Positions 27,601 through 36,690 are shown, counted from the stretch's first letter. The stretch: 64,000 nucleotides of DNA from Lachnospiraceae bacterium MD335 (GCA_000403335.2 KE159630.1:484802-548801); one strand, 5' to 3'. Made by a program: numbers and translations. The notes: generated from the sequence alone by a model not told the origin.

Positions 27601-29040
27601 TGTAATACGGATTTACGCACGGTAATTGATATTACAAATGAAAATTATGCAGAATTAGGCTGTGATTTCAAATTCACCTCAAAAAATTACTCGGATATCT
27701 ATGACAGTGAACAATTAAGGAGGAATGCAACTGAGATGTACAATGATGCCCTTCCAAGATGGGAAGCGTTTTTGGAACGGGCAGAGGGCAAAGAGGGCTT
27801 TAAATTTAGCGACTTAGTCGTAAAAAACAGCAGCGGCGAGTTACCGCCTGACGACATTGAGGACAGCTACTCTGTTTATTATGACGATCAAAGAACCGAC
27901 ATCAGCAATTGTACGATAGCAACGATAAAACCAAAGGCTTATGACGGAAAGGCATATATGCCGTTGCCCAAAGTAACCATGTTTGTTGACGGAAAAAATC
28001 AGAAGCTTGTATACGGTACAGATTACAGGTTGCTTTATACAAATAATAAGAATGTCGGCGAAGGAACGGTTAAAGTTCTTGGTATCGGAAAGTATAAGGG
28101 AAGTAATTCCAAGAGTTTTCAGATTACCGGAAAGAACATGGGAAAACTGACAAAGGTCGCAGGCAGCGTGGCAGTAGGGGATTTTTCGGCGGAACCGATA
28201 AAGATTTATGACGGAACAAAGCTTTTGATAAAAGGCGTTGACTATGATTACACCATCACAGAATCTGATGTGGGCAAGAAAGGGACTGCTAAAATAGTCG
28301 TATCAGCGTTATCGGAGTCAAATTATACGGGAACTGCAAAAGTCAGTGTTCCGGTCATAGAGACCAATGGTAAGATTTTGATAAACTCTTCTGACATTGC
28401 ACTGGATACAAGAGAGTATGACTACAATGGAAAGCCGCATACTCCGGGGGTTACGGTGACTGTGAACGGAACAAAACTGCAAAAGAGCGATTATTCCGTA
28501 GCATACAAAAATAATAAAGAGTGCGGAACAGCGTATGTTGTTGTAAAAGGCAAGGGTAAATTATATGCAGGAACTGCAATCGCGTTTTTCAGGATTGTTA
28601 CTGCAACAGGAAAGACCGGTTTTGATTCTGTTGTAGTGAATAAGGGAAAAAATGTGGTGTATAACGGAAAACTTCAAAAACCCAAGGTTGTTGTTATGAT
28701 GAACGGGAAAAAGCTTTCCGAGAAGAAAGATTATACTCTTGACTATACGAATCATTTTAATGCCGGATGGGGAAAAGTGAAGATTACCGGAATTGGCAAT
28801 TATGAAGGTCTGACTCAAAACACAACATTTAAGATAGAACAGCGCATGATTAAAAATACTTCCATTCGTGCGAAAAGTTCTACGGATTATACCTTAAAAT
28901 ATGCCGGAAAAGTTTTAATTGAGGGTATTGACTACGAAGTCGAGCGGGAAGAGATTTCCGGTACTGATAAGGTTAATTTGAAATTTAAGGGATTGAAGAA
29001 TTTTAATGGCGAAGTAATAAAGAAAAAGGTTAAAAAATAG
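24658..29040 (+). CDS. Large secreted cell-surface protein with BspA-type leucine-rich repeats
   Basis: A 1460-residue secreted protein. A signal peptide covers residues 1-30 (hydrophobic core AMLLSCVLLLP). A Glu/Ser/Thr-rich region with repeated TSETIEE-like units covers about 31-130. A domain of unknown type follows, then BspA-like leucine-rich repeats (about 410-720, e.g. IPDTVEEIFSGVFYNDDKLQ). A PPC-like domain opens with EPNDSFETA (about 738), and three or four repeats of about 80 residues (about 1090-1450) carry YDGK/YNGK and DYxxxYxNN motifs. There is no LPXTG sorting signal, so attachment would be non-covalent. Codon use is visibly more AT-rich than in the flanking genes, suggesting acquisition. 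A role in adhesion or substrate binding is inference. Confidence 0.85.
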   Translation: MKNKSISKAIAMLLSCVLLLPSNAVYVYAEQGRNEMEVESETAEFIAGETQTISEEIHESESAAEESASETIEQTYESESTAEELTSETIEETFESKGETEELTSETAEEIKSEVAEESESVMEEKTESDGTQENADADEQDLIVINGSILEDYNALLTQLKDDFTDSSFSEYGMNENNDASIFDKSTGVCTGSRRNYIKKYIIAKGIKSDDTYTVSAKMTNSDALYSMKYNSANDNVEFSLLMKTTSSSGIVSYFETSFYAKDNATSQMIFQTYVANSSPVMSYLAYANANAAEFDQDDVLDFTIYSAQPASMRPQYEKDLDKTASLGLQVLLLGMDSWLTQLYNSNITVGNFGFITYKAAGTNHIWGDWVQEEGRKYRTCEICSEIEEITDLPEPDGDWELDAATGIQWKFSEGVLTVKYGGVLNYDTAPWEEVSETVTKLVLQEGVTGFNENVTVDLPNLTEVQIPASCTNIEDIWFAFDFNDKLEKIEVSSGNAKFSSVDGVLYNESGEKLLFYPHNKPDEVFILPDTCTEIDELYSYKVKELNLGTNLKTINNHIGGENVTLIKIPATLQHIIGSVFDVTEKLTNVIIDKNNPYLCYENYTLLSKNKKIIYQVMPCINSTTYKIPDTVEEIFSGVFYNDDKLQKLIIPKTVKKIGSGAFARMQKIEKIYLLSTSVQFTGKPFSIVGKDEAGTFYVPSEYAKSLVEGILKRDNIKNVKLIVDASADVPGDEQQEKEPNDSFETAMTLPMGKKVLATIGKEDENDYYIVFAEKEYAQTIYIENFDSFVGSVMIYNSAKRLEEMCTKSKFKYDVDSNSYYYTFTVHTTGDYYICVNASSLKEVPYGITHKNNSKDTSLDEEVAVESGKQYLRTVTANATAMNTLKNYIKQHGEYVDDTDLEEKQYIIRETGKTENEVVTLEYDIGYDGEEWIWFNVHKYDNGLNSASYPDEILFFGLSFEGKNEFRANTIHYTYGLDLYCNTDLRTVIDITNENYAELGCDFKFTSKNYSDIYDSEQLRRNATEMYNDALPRWEAFLERAEGKEGFKFSDLVVKNSSGELPPDDIEDSYSVYYDDQRTDISNCTIATIKPKAYDGKAYMPLPKVTMFVDGKNQKLVYGTDYRLLYTNNKNVGEGTVKVLGIGKYKGSNSKSFQITGKNMGKLTKVAGSVAVGDFSAEPIKIYDGTKLLIKGVDYDYTITESDVGKKGTAKIVVSALSESNYTGTAKVSVPVIETNGKILINSSDIALDTREYDYNGKPHTPGVTVTVNGTKLQKSDYSVAYKNNKECGTAYVVVKGKGKLYAGTAIAFFRIVTATGKTGFDSVVVNKGKNVVYNGKLQKPKVVVMMNGKKLSEKKDYTLDYTNHFNAGWGKVKITGIGNYEGLTQNTTFKIEQRMIKNTSIRAKSSTDYTLKYAGKVLIEGIDYEVEREEISGTDKVNLKFKGLKNFNGEVIKKKVKK

Positions 29041-29058
29041 CAGTATGACCATGATGAC

Positions 29059-29091
29059 AAAGATTGCTTGAAACATAGCAATCTTTGTTTG
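29059..29091 (+). terminator. Rho-independent terminator of the surface-protein gene
   Basis: A perfect 9-bp stem, AAAGATTGC (29059-29067) and GCAATCTTT (29078-29086), followed by GTTTGT. Confidence 0.75.
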
Positions 29092-29128
29092 TATCGTGAG
29101 GAATCGGGAATGAAAACAGGAGCTTTTT

Positions 29129-29281
29129 ATGGCGAATATTTTAATTGTGGAGGACGGTTCAGGCAGAAAATTCAATTTGATTGTTCCAATATGTCAGGAA
29201 ATATGCTATAATATCGGATTGTATCAAGTTCTTTTTGTTGGAATACAGCAGAAAGGAATTGACTGCGCGGCGAAAATATAG
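29129..29281 (+). pseudogene. Short ORF, possible response-regulator N-terminal stub
   Basis: A 50-residue frame starting MANILIVEDG, the usual beginning of response-regulator receiver domains, including the first acidic pair. After nine residues the similarity ends and no phosphoacceptor site follows. AGGAG lies upstream. The ychF promoter runs through it. It may be a truncated relic or a chance match. Confidence 0.35.
29184..29212 (+). promoter_or_regulatory. Candidate sigma-A promoter for ychF
   Basis: A consensus -10 TATAAT at 29207-29212 is preceded by a weak -35 (TTCCAA, 17-base spacer). It lies about 120 bases before the ychF start. Confidence 0.5.
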
Positions 29282-29334
29282 AGAAAGGCAGAAATTCCTT
29301 AAGTATAGGGATTTCTGAGCAGGTATAACAAGAT

Positions 29335-30432
29335 ATGAAACTGGGCATTGTCGGACTTCCGAACGTCGGAAAAAGTACATTATTTAACTCATTGACAAAG
29401 GCAGGCGCCGAGTCGGCAAACTATCCGTTCTGCACCATTGACCCGAATGTGGGGGTGGTAACGGTGCCGGACGAGCGGATTAAACGTTTGGGCGAGCTGT
29501 ATCATACGAAGAAGGTAACGCCTGCAGTGATTGAGTTTGTGGATATTGCAGGACTTGTAAAGGGGGCGTCCAAGGGCGAGGGGCTTGGAAATCAGTTTCT
29601 TGCCAATATCCGTGAGGTCGATGCGATAGTGCATGTGGTGCGTTGCTTTGAGGATGGCAATATCGTGCATGTTGACGGAAGTATTAATCCGCTTAGGGAT
29701 ATTGAGACGATTAATTTAGAGCTGATTTTTTCTGACATTGAAATTTTGGAGCGCCGCATCGCGAAGGTGTCAAGAGGCGCGAAAAACGACAAGGTACAGG
29801 CAAAGGAGCTTGCGCTTGCGGAGCGCATTAAGGCGCATTTGGAGGAGGGAAAGCTCGCAAAGAGCTTTGTCACTGAGGATGATGAAGAAGTTCTTTGGCG
29901 TAACGGATATAATCTTTTAACGGACAAGCCGGTGATTTTTGCGGCAAACGTGGCGGAGGACGATCTTGCGGACGACGGCGCGTCAAACGAGGGCGTGAAA
30001 GCGGTGCGGGAATATGCCGCAGGCGAGGGCTTTGGTGTTTTTGTGATTTGTGCGCAGATTGAGCAGGAGATTGCAGAGCTTGACGATGATGAAAAGCAGA
30101 TGTTTTTGGAAGATTTGGGATTAAAAGAGTCCGGTTTGGATAAACTGATTGCAGCAAGCTATGCGCTTTTGGGCTTAATCAGCTTTCTGACGGCGGGCGA
30201 GGACGAGTGCCGCGCATGGACAATTAAAGTCGGAACGAAGGCGCCGCAGGCAGCAGGAAAAATTCACACGGATTTTGAACGCGGATTCATTCGTGCGGAG
30301 GTAGTCAACTACGAGGATTTGCTGGAAAACGGCTCTCTTGCGGCAGCACGCGATAAAGGTCTTGTCGGATTGGAGGGCAAGGATTACGTGGTAAAGGATG
30401 GGGATGTAATCCTCTTTCGGTTTAATGTGTAG
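29335..30432 (+). CDS. ychF: Redox-regulated OBG-type ATPase YchF
   Basis: A 365-residue P-loop NTPase that binds ribosomes and favours ATP over GTP. G1 is GLPNVGKSTLFN, G3 is DIAGLVKGAS, and the G4 position reads NVAED instead of NKxD, the family hallmark that explains the ATP preference. A coiled-coil insert and a C-terminal TGS domain (ARDKGLVGLEGKDYVVKDGD) follow. lgt lies 15 bases downstream. Confidence 0.95.
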   Translation: MKLGIVGLPNVGKSTLFNSLTKAGAESANYPFCTIDPNVGVVTVPDERIKRLGELYHTKKVTPAVIEFVDIAGLVKGASKGEGLGNQFLANIREVDAIVHVVRCFEDGNIVHVDGSINPLRDIETINLELIFSDIEILERRIAKVSRGAKNDKVQAKELALAERIKAHLEEGKLAKSFVTEDDEEVLWRNGYNLLTDKPVIFAANVAEDDLADDGASNEGVKAVREYAAGEGFGVFVICAQIEQEIAELDDDEKQMFLEDLGLKESGLDKLIAASYALLGLISFLTAGEDECRAWTIKVGTKAPQAAGKIHTDFERGFIRAEVVNYEDLLENGSLAAARDKGLVGLEGKDYVVKDGDVILFRFNV

Positions 30433-30447
30433 CAAAGGAGAAACAGA

Positions 30448-31338
30448 ATGGGGATTAATGACATAGCTTTCCCGCATCTTGGAATTTATTTGGAGAATGT
30501 TCCAAAGAGCTTTTCGGTCTTTGGATTTCAGATTGCTTTTTATGGTCTGATTATCGGGCTTGGCGTGATTTGCGGGGTGCTTATGGCAGTTCATATTGCA
30601 AAGCTTGAAAAAATGGATTCCGACATTATTTGGGATTTTGCGATTTATGCCGTGATTTTTTCCGTAATCGGCGCGCGCCTTTATTATGTCCTTTTTTCAT
30701 GGGATTTATATAAGAATAACCTGCTTAGCATTTTTAACACAAGGCAGGGCGGTCTTGCAATCTACGGAGGCGTGCTCGGGGCGTTTGCGACGCTGTTTGT
30801 GTATTGCAGAATCAAGAAACTCTCGCCGTATCAGATTGGCGACTGCGGCGTGTACGGGCTGGTGCTTGGGCAGATTATCGGGCGTTGGGGAAATTTCTTC
30901 AACAGGGAGGCATTTGGCAGTTTCACGGACTCCCTGTTTGCGATGCGTCTTCCGCTTGACGCGGTGCGTGTGAAGGACGTTGCACAGTCGCATTTGGACG
31001 GAATGGCACAGATGTCTTCGGACGGTGCCGTGAACTTTATACAGGTGCATCCTACATTTTTGTATGAGGGTGTATGGAACTTGTGTTTGCTTGCCGTGAT
31101 GCTTTTGTGGCACAAACATAAGAAATATCACGGGCAGATGTGTTTGGTTTATTTGGGCGGTTACGGACTTGGAAGATTTTTCGTCGAGGGACTGCGTACG
31201 GACCAGCTGCTCATTCCGCATACGCAGATTGCGGTATCACAGGTTTTGGCGATTGTAATGTTTGTGTTTGCCGTCGCGTTAAATGCATATATCCGGTTTT
31301 ACCTCGCGAAGGATTTGAAAAAAGAGACTCCGTCGTAA
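30448..31338 (+). CDS. lgt: Prolipoprotein diacylglyceryl transferase
   Basis: An integral membrane enzyme that lipidates the lipobox cysteine of prolipoproteins. The family signature GRWGNFFNREAFG is at about residues 148-160 and the YGGVLGAF region is near 104. About seven hydrophobic segments fit; the length of 296 is usual. Substrates in this window include the peptide-binding lipoprotein (32412) and the class D beta-lactamase (52403). AAAGGAG precedes ATG. Confidence 0.94.
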   Translation: MGINDIAFPHLGIYLENVPKSFSVFGFQIAFYGLIIGLGVICGVLMAVHIAKLEKMDSDIIWDFAIYAVIFSVIGARLYYVLFSWDLYKNNLLSIFNTRQGGLAIYGGVLGAFATLFVYCRIKKLSPYQIGDCGVYGLVLGQIIGRWGNFFNREAFGSFTDSLFAMRLPLDAVRVKDVAQSHLDGMAQMSSDGAVNFIQVHPTFLYEGVWNLCLLAVMLLWHKHKKYHGQMCLVYLGGYGLGRFFVEGLRTDQLLIPHTQIAVSQVLAIVMFVFAVALNAYIRFYLAKDLKKETPS

Positions 31339-31411
31339 AAAGAATTCCCCTTTCTGCAAGTGCTGCATAGTATAAAATAAGGCAGACTTGACAAAAAGGG
31401 GGATTTTGTTT

Positions 31412-31639
31412 ATGAAATACAGCGAATTCAGGAAAAAGGAAGTTATCAGTATTAAGGACTGCAAGCGGCTTGGGCATGTCTGTGACCTTGAAATTGACGA
31501 ATGCAAGGGATGTATCTGTAAAATTATGGTGCCGGGCTGCAGAGGACTTTGGTCAATGCTGACGGATGATTCGAAGATTGTCATACCGTATAACTGTATC
31601 CGTCAGGTCGGACCGGACTTGATTTTGGTTGATATTTAA
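31412..31639 (+). CDS. YlmC/YmxH-family PRC-barrel protein
   Basis: A 75-residue protein starting MKYSEFRKKEVISIKDCKRLG. It has the PRC-barrel layout of the sporulation-associated YlmC/YmxH family, ending IVIPYNCIRQVG...LILVDI. It carries six cysteines, including the CKGCIC cluster, more than I expect for the family, so a metal or redox role is possible. ATG 31412 follows AGGGGG. It precedes nrdR. Confidence 0.75.
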   Translation: MKYSEFRKKEVISIKDCKRLGHVCDLEIDECKGCICKIMVPGCRGLWSMLTDDSKIVIPYNCIRQVGPDLILVDI

Positions 31640-31674
31640 GCAAAACCGCGGAAAATGGAAATGAAAGTATGGGG

Positions 31675-31703
31675 TTGACATAAGCAGAAAGCGAATTTAT
31701 ACT
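31675..31703 (+). promoter_or_regulatory. Sigma-A promoter for nrdR
   Basis: TTGACA (31675-31680), a 17-base spacer, TATACT (31698-31703). It is a near-consensus promoter 50 bases before the nrdR start codon. Confidence 0.75.
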
Positions 31704-31753
31704 GAAAAGGAAGAGAACCCCAATATTTGACATGTTACATGGAGGAAAAACAA

Positions 31754-32203
31754 ATGAAATGTCCTTTTTGCAACCATGAAAATACAAGAGTCATCGATTC
31801 AAGACCGGCAGACGAAAACAATTCCATCCGCAGACGGCGTGTCTGTGATGAATGCAGCAAACGTTTTACGACGTATGAAAAAATAGAAACCATTCCGCTG
31901 ATTGTCATTAAAAAGGACGACAACCGCGAGACGTACGACCGTTCCAAAATTGAGGCGGGGATTTTGCGTGCCTGTCATAAACGACCGGTCAGCGCCGACA
32001 GCATCAACGAGCTTGTGGACACCGTGGAAACGGAGATTTTTAACCGTGAGGAGAAGGAGATTGAGAGCCGCGACATCGGAGAGATGGTGATGAACAAGCT
32101 AAAGGACCTGGATGCCGTGGCGTATGTGCGTTTTGCCTCTGTCTACAGGGAGTTTAAGGACGTCAATACGTTTATGGATGAGCTGAAGAAGGTGTTGGAA
32201 TAA
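31754..32203 (+). CDS. nrdR: Transcriptional repressor NrdR
   Basis: A 149-residue repressor of ribonucleotide reductase genes that senses ATP/dATP. A zinc ribbon (CPFC at residues 3-6 and CDEC at 31-34) is followed by an ATP-cone domain (from about residue 46). ATG 31754 has GGAGG eight bases upstream. Confidence 0.95.
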   Translation: MKCPFCNHENTRVIDSRPADENNSIRRRRVCDECSKRFTTYEKIETIPLIVIKKDDNRETYDRSKIEAGILRACHKRPVSADSINELVDTVETEIFNREEKEIESRDIGEMVMNKLKDLDAVAYVRFASVYREFKDVNTFMDELKKVLE

Positions 32204-32262
32204 GAACATTGGCAGATTGAGGCTGATGTACGCAATAAAATACAACTTTGTGTGCAAAACGG

Positions 32263-32292
32263 GTTGCTTTTTTGGCATTTTTTGTATACAAT
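32263..32292 (+). promoter_or_regulatory. Candidate promoter for the peptide-transport operon
   Basis: TTGCTT (32263) and TACAAT (32287) with an 18-base spacer, 120 bases ahead of the binding-protein gene. Confidence 0.45.
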
Positions 32293-32411
32293 TTATCAAG
32301 GTCATAGAGACGGTACGCATTCCGACTGTACTTTATGGCTTTTGGATTATCGTCAAAGGATAATCGGGTACATACAACTGAATACAGTAGAATAAAAAAG
32401 GAGTAAAAAAC

Positions 32412-34034
32412 ATGACTAAGAGAGGAAAAAGCGTTCTTTTCGTAAGTATGTTACTTACACTGACTATTGCACTGGGCGGATGCGCAGGTGATAAGGAGGC
32501 GAAAGACTCTAATGAGATTGCACAGACACAGACTGCTGCCGCAGGCACGGAAAGCTCCAACACGGAGCAGGAAAGCGCTGCACAGAAGGCGGAGGATGTG
32601 GCAGACTCGCACATAACCATAGGTATTCCGCAGGATTTGGACAGTCTTGTGCCAAGCCTTTCACAGGGCGCAGGTACGCAGGAAATTCTGTTTAATATCT
32701 ATGAGGGCTTACTAAAACCCGACAGCGAAGGCAATCTTGTCCCTGCGGTAGCAAGCGATTACACAATGTCGGAGGATGGACTTACTTATACCTTTACATT
32801 GCGGGATGGAATCAAGTTCCATAACGGAAACCCTGTTACGGTGGCGGACGTAAAATATTCGATTGAAGTTTGCGCCGGTTTAAATGGGGGAGATCCCCTT
32901 ATATCGGCGTTTTCTAATATTGAGAGCGTGGAAACGCCCGATGAACAGACAATTATTATCACGCTTAAGGAATCAAGCAGCTCATTTCTTGCGGTTTTAG
33001 CAACAGTCGAGGCAGCAATCGTTCCGGCGGACATAGACGACCTTCAAAACAATCCGGTTGGTACGGGACCGTACAAGTTTGTGTCGCGTTCTTTGCAGGA
33101 AAATGTCATACTGGAGCGTTTTGACGCGTATTGGGGAGAGCCGGCGCATATTCAGGATATTACCATAAAGATTCTTGCGGATTCCGATTCGATTGTGATG
33201 AACCTTGAGGGCGGTGCGGTTGATATGGTGGCAAGAGTGTCAACGACACAGGCGGCAGAGTTAGGCGATGACTTTGAGGTGCTTGAGGGGACAATGAATT
33301 TGGTGCAGGCAGTTTATTTAAATAACAGCGTGGCGCCGTTTGATAATGAGCTGGTAAGGCAGGCGCTTTGCTATGCGACGAATAAGCAGGAAATCCTTGA
33401 TTTTGTTTCCGACGGAAAAGGTACGCCGGTGGGCAGCAGTATATTCCCTGCATTTGGAAAATATTATATTGAGGAATTAAACGATACTTACCCAACGGAC
33501 ATCGAGAAGGCGAAGGAGCTGCTTGCACAGGCAGGCTATGCGGACGGTTTTAGCTTTACAATGAAGGTGCCTTCCAATTATCACCAGCATGTCGATACGG
33601 CGCAGGTTGTCGCAGAGCAGTTAAAGCAGATTGGCGTGACTGCAAATATCGAGCTGATTGAGTGGGAGGCATGGTTAAGTGATGTGTATCAGGGACGCGA
33701 CTTTGAGGCGACGCTTGTAGGCGTGGACGCGTCGACGCTTACGGCAGGTGCAATGCTTAGCCGTTTCTGTTCCGATGCGCACAACAATTTTATCAATTAC
33801 AACAATGCGGATTATGACACTGCTTACGCAAATGCGCTTGCGGCGGAGGCGGCGTCCGATGACGATAAGGCGACGGAATACTATAAGGAATGTGAAACGA
33901 TTCTTGCGGATACGGCGGCGAATATTTATATTCAGGATATGTGCGAGCTTGTCGCAATCAGAAAAGGCTATGCAGGCTACGAATTTTATCCGCTTTACAT
34001 TCAGGATTTATCAAAGCTTTATATTACGGAATAA
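32412..34034 (+). CDS. Peptide/nickel-type ABC transporter substrate-binding lipoprotein
   Basis: A 540-residue extracellular binding protein of the SBP_bac_5 family, anchored by a lipobox LGGC (cysteine at about residue 24). The family signature lies near FHNGNPVTVADVKYSIE, and NLVPAVASDYTMSEDG is the usual N-terminal lobe segment. It heads the operon with two permeases and two ATPases. Dipeptides or oligopeptides are the likely ligand class; nickel or other solutes cannot be excluded. Confidence 0.9.
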   Translation: MTKRGKSVLFVSMLLTLTIALGGCAGDKEAKDSNEIAQTQTAAAGTESSNTEQESAAQKAEDVADSHITIGIPQDLDSLVPSLSQGAGTQEILFNIYEGLLKPDSEGNLVPAVASDYTMSEDGLTYTFTLRDGIKFHNGNPVTVADVKYSIEVCAGLNGGDPLISAFSNIESVETPDEQTIIITLKESSSSFLAVLATVEAAIVPADIDDLQNNPVGTGPYKFVSRSLQENVILERFDAYWGEPAHIQDITIKILADSDSIVMNLEGGAVDMVARVSTTQAAELGDDFEVLEGTMNLVQAVYLNNSVAPFDNELVRQALCYATNKQEILDFVSDGKGTPVGSSIFPAFGKYYIEELNDTYPTDIEKAKELLAQAGYADGFSFTMKVPSNYHQHVDTAQVVAEQLKQIGVTANIELIEWEAWLSDVYQGRDFEATLVGVDASTLTAGAMLSRFCSDAHNNFINYNNADYDTAYANALAAEAASDDDKATEYYKECETILADTAANIYIQDMCELVAIRKGYAGYEFYPLYIQDLSKLYITE

Positions 34035-34097
34035 AGCGTGGAAGTCTTCATTGATGAAATGCGTTACAATTTTTACGGATAGGGAGGCAGCAGGAAC

Positions 34098-35045
34098 ATG
34101 AAATACGGTCTGAAAAAATTTGCCACAATGTTGATTACAATTTTATGTATTTCGTTTCTTGTCTATCTTGCCTTTGACGTGATACCGGGAGATGCGGCGC
34201 TTGCAGCGCTTGGGACAGATGTGGAGCCTGAGCGCCTTGCGGCGCTTCGGGAAGAGATGGGTTTAAACAGACCTTTTTTGGAGCGTTATTTTGACTGGCT
34301 TGTCAGCTTTGTGAGGGGGGATTTTGGCACCTCATACAAATACAAGCTGCCTGTGGCGGATATGATTGTGTCCAAGCTGCCGGTTACAGTCATTATGGCG
34401 CTCATTTCATTTGCAATTATGACAGTCGTGTCACTTCCGGTCGGCATCTATACGGCAAAACACAGCGGGGGGCGGATAGACAGGGTGATAACGGTGATCA
34501 ATCAAATCATGATGTCGGTGCCGCATTTTTTCATGGGTATTATGATTACTTATGTTTTCGGAATGGTTTTCAAGCTGTTCACACCGGGGGGATTTGTCTC
34601 GTATGAAACGGATTTTGCGGGCTTTCTTTCTTATATTATTTTTCCATGTATTGCAATCGCGCTGCCAAAGATTGCGATATCGGTGAAGCTGCTGCGCGGT
34701 TCGTGCATCGGGGAGTCAAAGAAGGATTATGTGCGGACAGCTTACAGCAAAGGAAACAATACCAATAAGGTTTTATACCGGCATGTGCTGAAAAACGCCA
34801 TGATACCGGTTATTACGCTTTGGGGAATGATGCTTGCGGACATGCTTGTCGGAAGTATTGTAATCGAGCAGGTGTTTAATATTCCGGGAATCGGGCGCAT
34901 TCTTTTGACCTCGATTTCGTATCGGGATTATCCGGTGGTGGAGGCAATTATTGTATTGATTGCTTTTGTGGTAGTGGCGACAAATTTCTGCGTGGATATT
35001 ATTTATGGAATTATTGATCCGCGCATCAATGTGGGAGCGGAGTGA
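34098..35045 (+). CDS. ABC transporter permease, DppB type
   Basis: A 315-residue inner permease with six hydrophobic segments. The coupling EAA loop reads ESKKDYVRTAYSKG, and the N-terminal PGDAALAALG segment is typical of DppB/OppB proteins. GGAGG lies before ATG. It overlaps the next permease gene. Confidence 0.9.
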   Translation: MKYGLKKFATMLITILCISFLVYLAFDVIPGDAALAALGTDVEPERLAALREEMGLNRPFLERYFDWLVSFVRGDFGTSYKYKLPVADMIVSKLPVTVIMALISFAIMTVVSLPVGIYTAKHSGGRIDRVITVINQIMMSVPHFFMGIMITYVFGMVFKLFTPGGFVSYETDFAGFLSYIIFPCIAIALPKIAISVKLLRGSCIGESKKDYVRTAYSKGNNTNKVLYRHVLKNAMIPVITLWGMMLADMLVGSIVIEQVFNIPGIGRILLTSISYRDYPVVEAIIVLIAFVVVATNFCVDIIYGIIDPRINVGAE

Positions 35046-35050
35046 TGTTG

Positions 35051-35875
35051 ATGAAGTACTTTGGGAAAACGAGTGTTGGAAAAAGGAAAAAATACCCTCC
35101 CAATTTTGTAATAGGCGCGGCAATAACAGGCGTTATGTTATTGCTGATACTGATGAGTTTTTTTTACACGCCATATGATATTACAAAGATGGACAGTGCG
35201 TCTAAGCTTGCGGCACCCTCTCTCCTGCATCTGATGGGCTGCGATAACTTTGGCAGGGATATTTTTTCGCGTGTGTTAAAGGGAATGGAAAATACCTTTG
35301 TGATTGCGCTTCTGACGGTAATGATCGGAACTGTGGGAGGCGTTATGATAGGGGCGTTTACCGGATATTTTGGCGGCTGGCTTGACGAGGTTCTGATGCG
35401 CATTATTGATGTGGTGTTTGCGTTTCCGAGTATTTTGCTCGCACTGGTGTTTGTGAGTATTTTCGGTACGGGCAGGTACAATGTCGTGGCGGCGCTTGGT
35501 GTGGCGTTTATTCCAAGCTTTGCGCGTATTGTGCGGGGGGAGTTTATCAAGTATCGTGAGATGGATTATGTAAAAAGCGCACAGCTTGCGGGTGTGGGAA
35601 GGCTTCGGATTATTTTTGTGCATATTCTGCCAAATACGTTTACGGTGCTGATGTCGTCGATTATGATTGGGTTTAACAATGCGGTGCTTGCGGAGGCAGG
35701 CATGAGTTATTTGGGAATTGGCGTACAGCCGCCTGACGCGAGCTTGGGAAGTATGCTTTCGGAGTCGCAGACGTATCTGTTTTCCGCGCCTTGGTATGCT
35801 GTGTTTCCGGGATTGATGATTATTCTGCTGGTGCTTGGATTTTCGCTTTTGGCGGACGGGATGAAAGCAAGATAG
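35051..35875 (+). CDS. ABC transporter permease, DppC type
   Basis: Second permease, 274 residues, with LMGCDNFGRDIFSRVL near the N terminus and the EAA loop REMDYVKSAQLAGVG. Three in-frame starts (GTG 35042, ATG 35045, ATG 35051) are possible. I chose 35051 because GGAG lies eight bases before it. The other starts overlap the upstream stop codon. Confidence 0.88.
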   Translation: MKYFGKTSVGKRKKYPPNFVIGAAITGVMLLLILMSFFYTPYDITKMDSASKLAAPSLLHLMGCDNFGRDIFSRVLKGMENTFVIALLTVMIGTVGGVMIGAFTGYFGGWLDEVLMRIIDVVFAFPSILLALVFVSIFGTGRYNVVAALGVAFIPSFARIVRGEFIKYREMDYVKSAQLAGVGRLRIIFVHILPNTFTVLMSSIMIGFNNAVLAEAGMSYLGIGVQPPDASLGSMLSESQTYLFSAPWYAVFPGLMIILLVLGFSLLADGMKAR

Positions 35876-35895
35876 ACGAGGAGGGCACGCGTGCT

Positions 35896-36690
35896 ATGCT
35901 GTTGGAGATAAAGGATTTAAGGATTGAATTTTATGACCATGATGTTCCTGAGCGGGTGGTGCATGATGTGAGTTTTTCGCTTGCGGAAGGAGAAATTCTC
36001 GGCATTGTGGGCGAGTCCGGCTCGGGGAAGTCGATGACCGCAATGGCGGTTGCGGGACTGTTAAAGCGCCATGACGTGGAAAAAAAGGGCGCGATTTTTT
36101 TTGAGGGAACGGAGCTTTTGCATGCGTCGCGCGCGCAGCTGCGCAAGGTTCAGGGGAATGACATCAGCATTATTTTTCAGGAGCCGATGACTTCACTAAA
36201 TCCCGTAAAGCGGATTGGCTGGCAGGTGGAGGAGAGCTTGAAAATCCACAGACCGGACATGAGCAGGGAGGAGCGCAGAAGCCGCGCGATTGCGGCGTTG
36301 TCGGACGTGGAGCTGCCAAATCCCGAACAGGTATACAAAAAATATCCGCATGAGCTTTCGGGCGGCATGCGCCAGCGCGTGATGATTGCCTCCGCAATGA
36401 TTTGTGAGCCGAAGCTTCTGATTGCGGACGAGCCGACGACGGCGCTTGACGTGACGATACAGCTGCAGATTGTTAAGCTTTTGCAGCGGTTAAATAAAGA
36501 GAAGAAAATGGCGGTGTTGTTTATTTCGCATGATTTGAGCCTTGTAAAGCGGCTTTGCGACCGTATTATCGTGATGCATAACGGGGATATTGTGGAGCAG
36601 GGCAGTGCGCAGGAGATTTTTGAGAACCCGAAGGAGTGTTATACGAAGGAGTTGATTGACGCGATACCGCGGCTGGAGAAACTGGTGTGA
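35896..36690 (+). CDS. ABC transporter ATP-binding protein, DppD type
   Basis: A 264-residue ATPase with Walker A GESGSGKSM, signature LSGGMRQR, Walker B LLIADEPTTALD and switch histidine ISHDLS. The C-terminal oligopeptide-type extension is shorter than in classical DppD. GAGGAGG precedes ATG. Its usual partner ATPase is not next door but at 39120, beyond inserted genes. Confidence 0.92.
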   Translation: MLLEIKDLRIEFYDHDVPERVVHDVSFSLAEGEILGIVGESGSGKSMTAMAVAGLLKRHDVEKKGAIFFEGTELLHASRAQLRKVQGNDISIIFQEPMTSLNPVKRIGWQVEESLKIHRPDMSREERRSRAIAALSDVELPNPEQVYKKYPHELSGGMRQRVMIASAMICEPKLLIADEPTTALDVTIQLQIVKLLQRLNKEKKMAVLFISHDLSLVKRLCDRIIVMHNGDIVEQGSAQEIFENPKECYTKELIDAIPRLEKLV

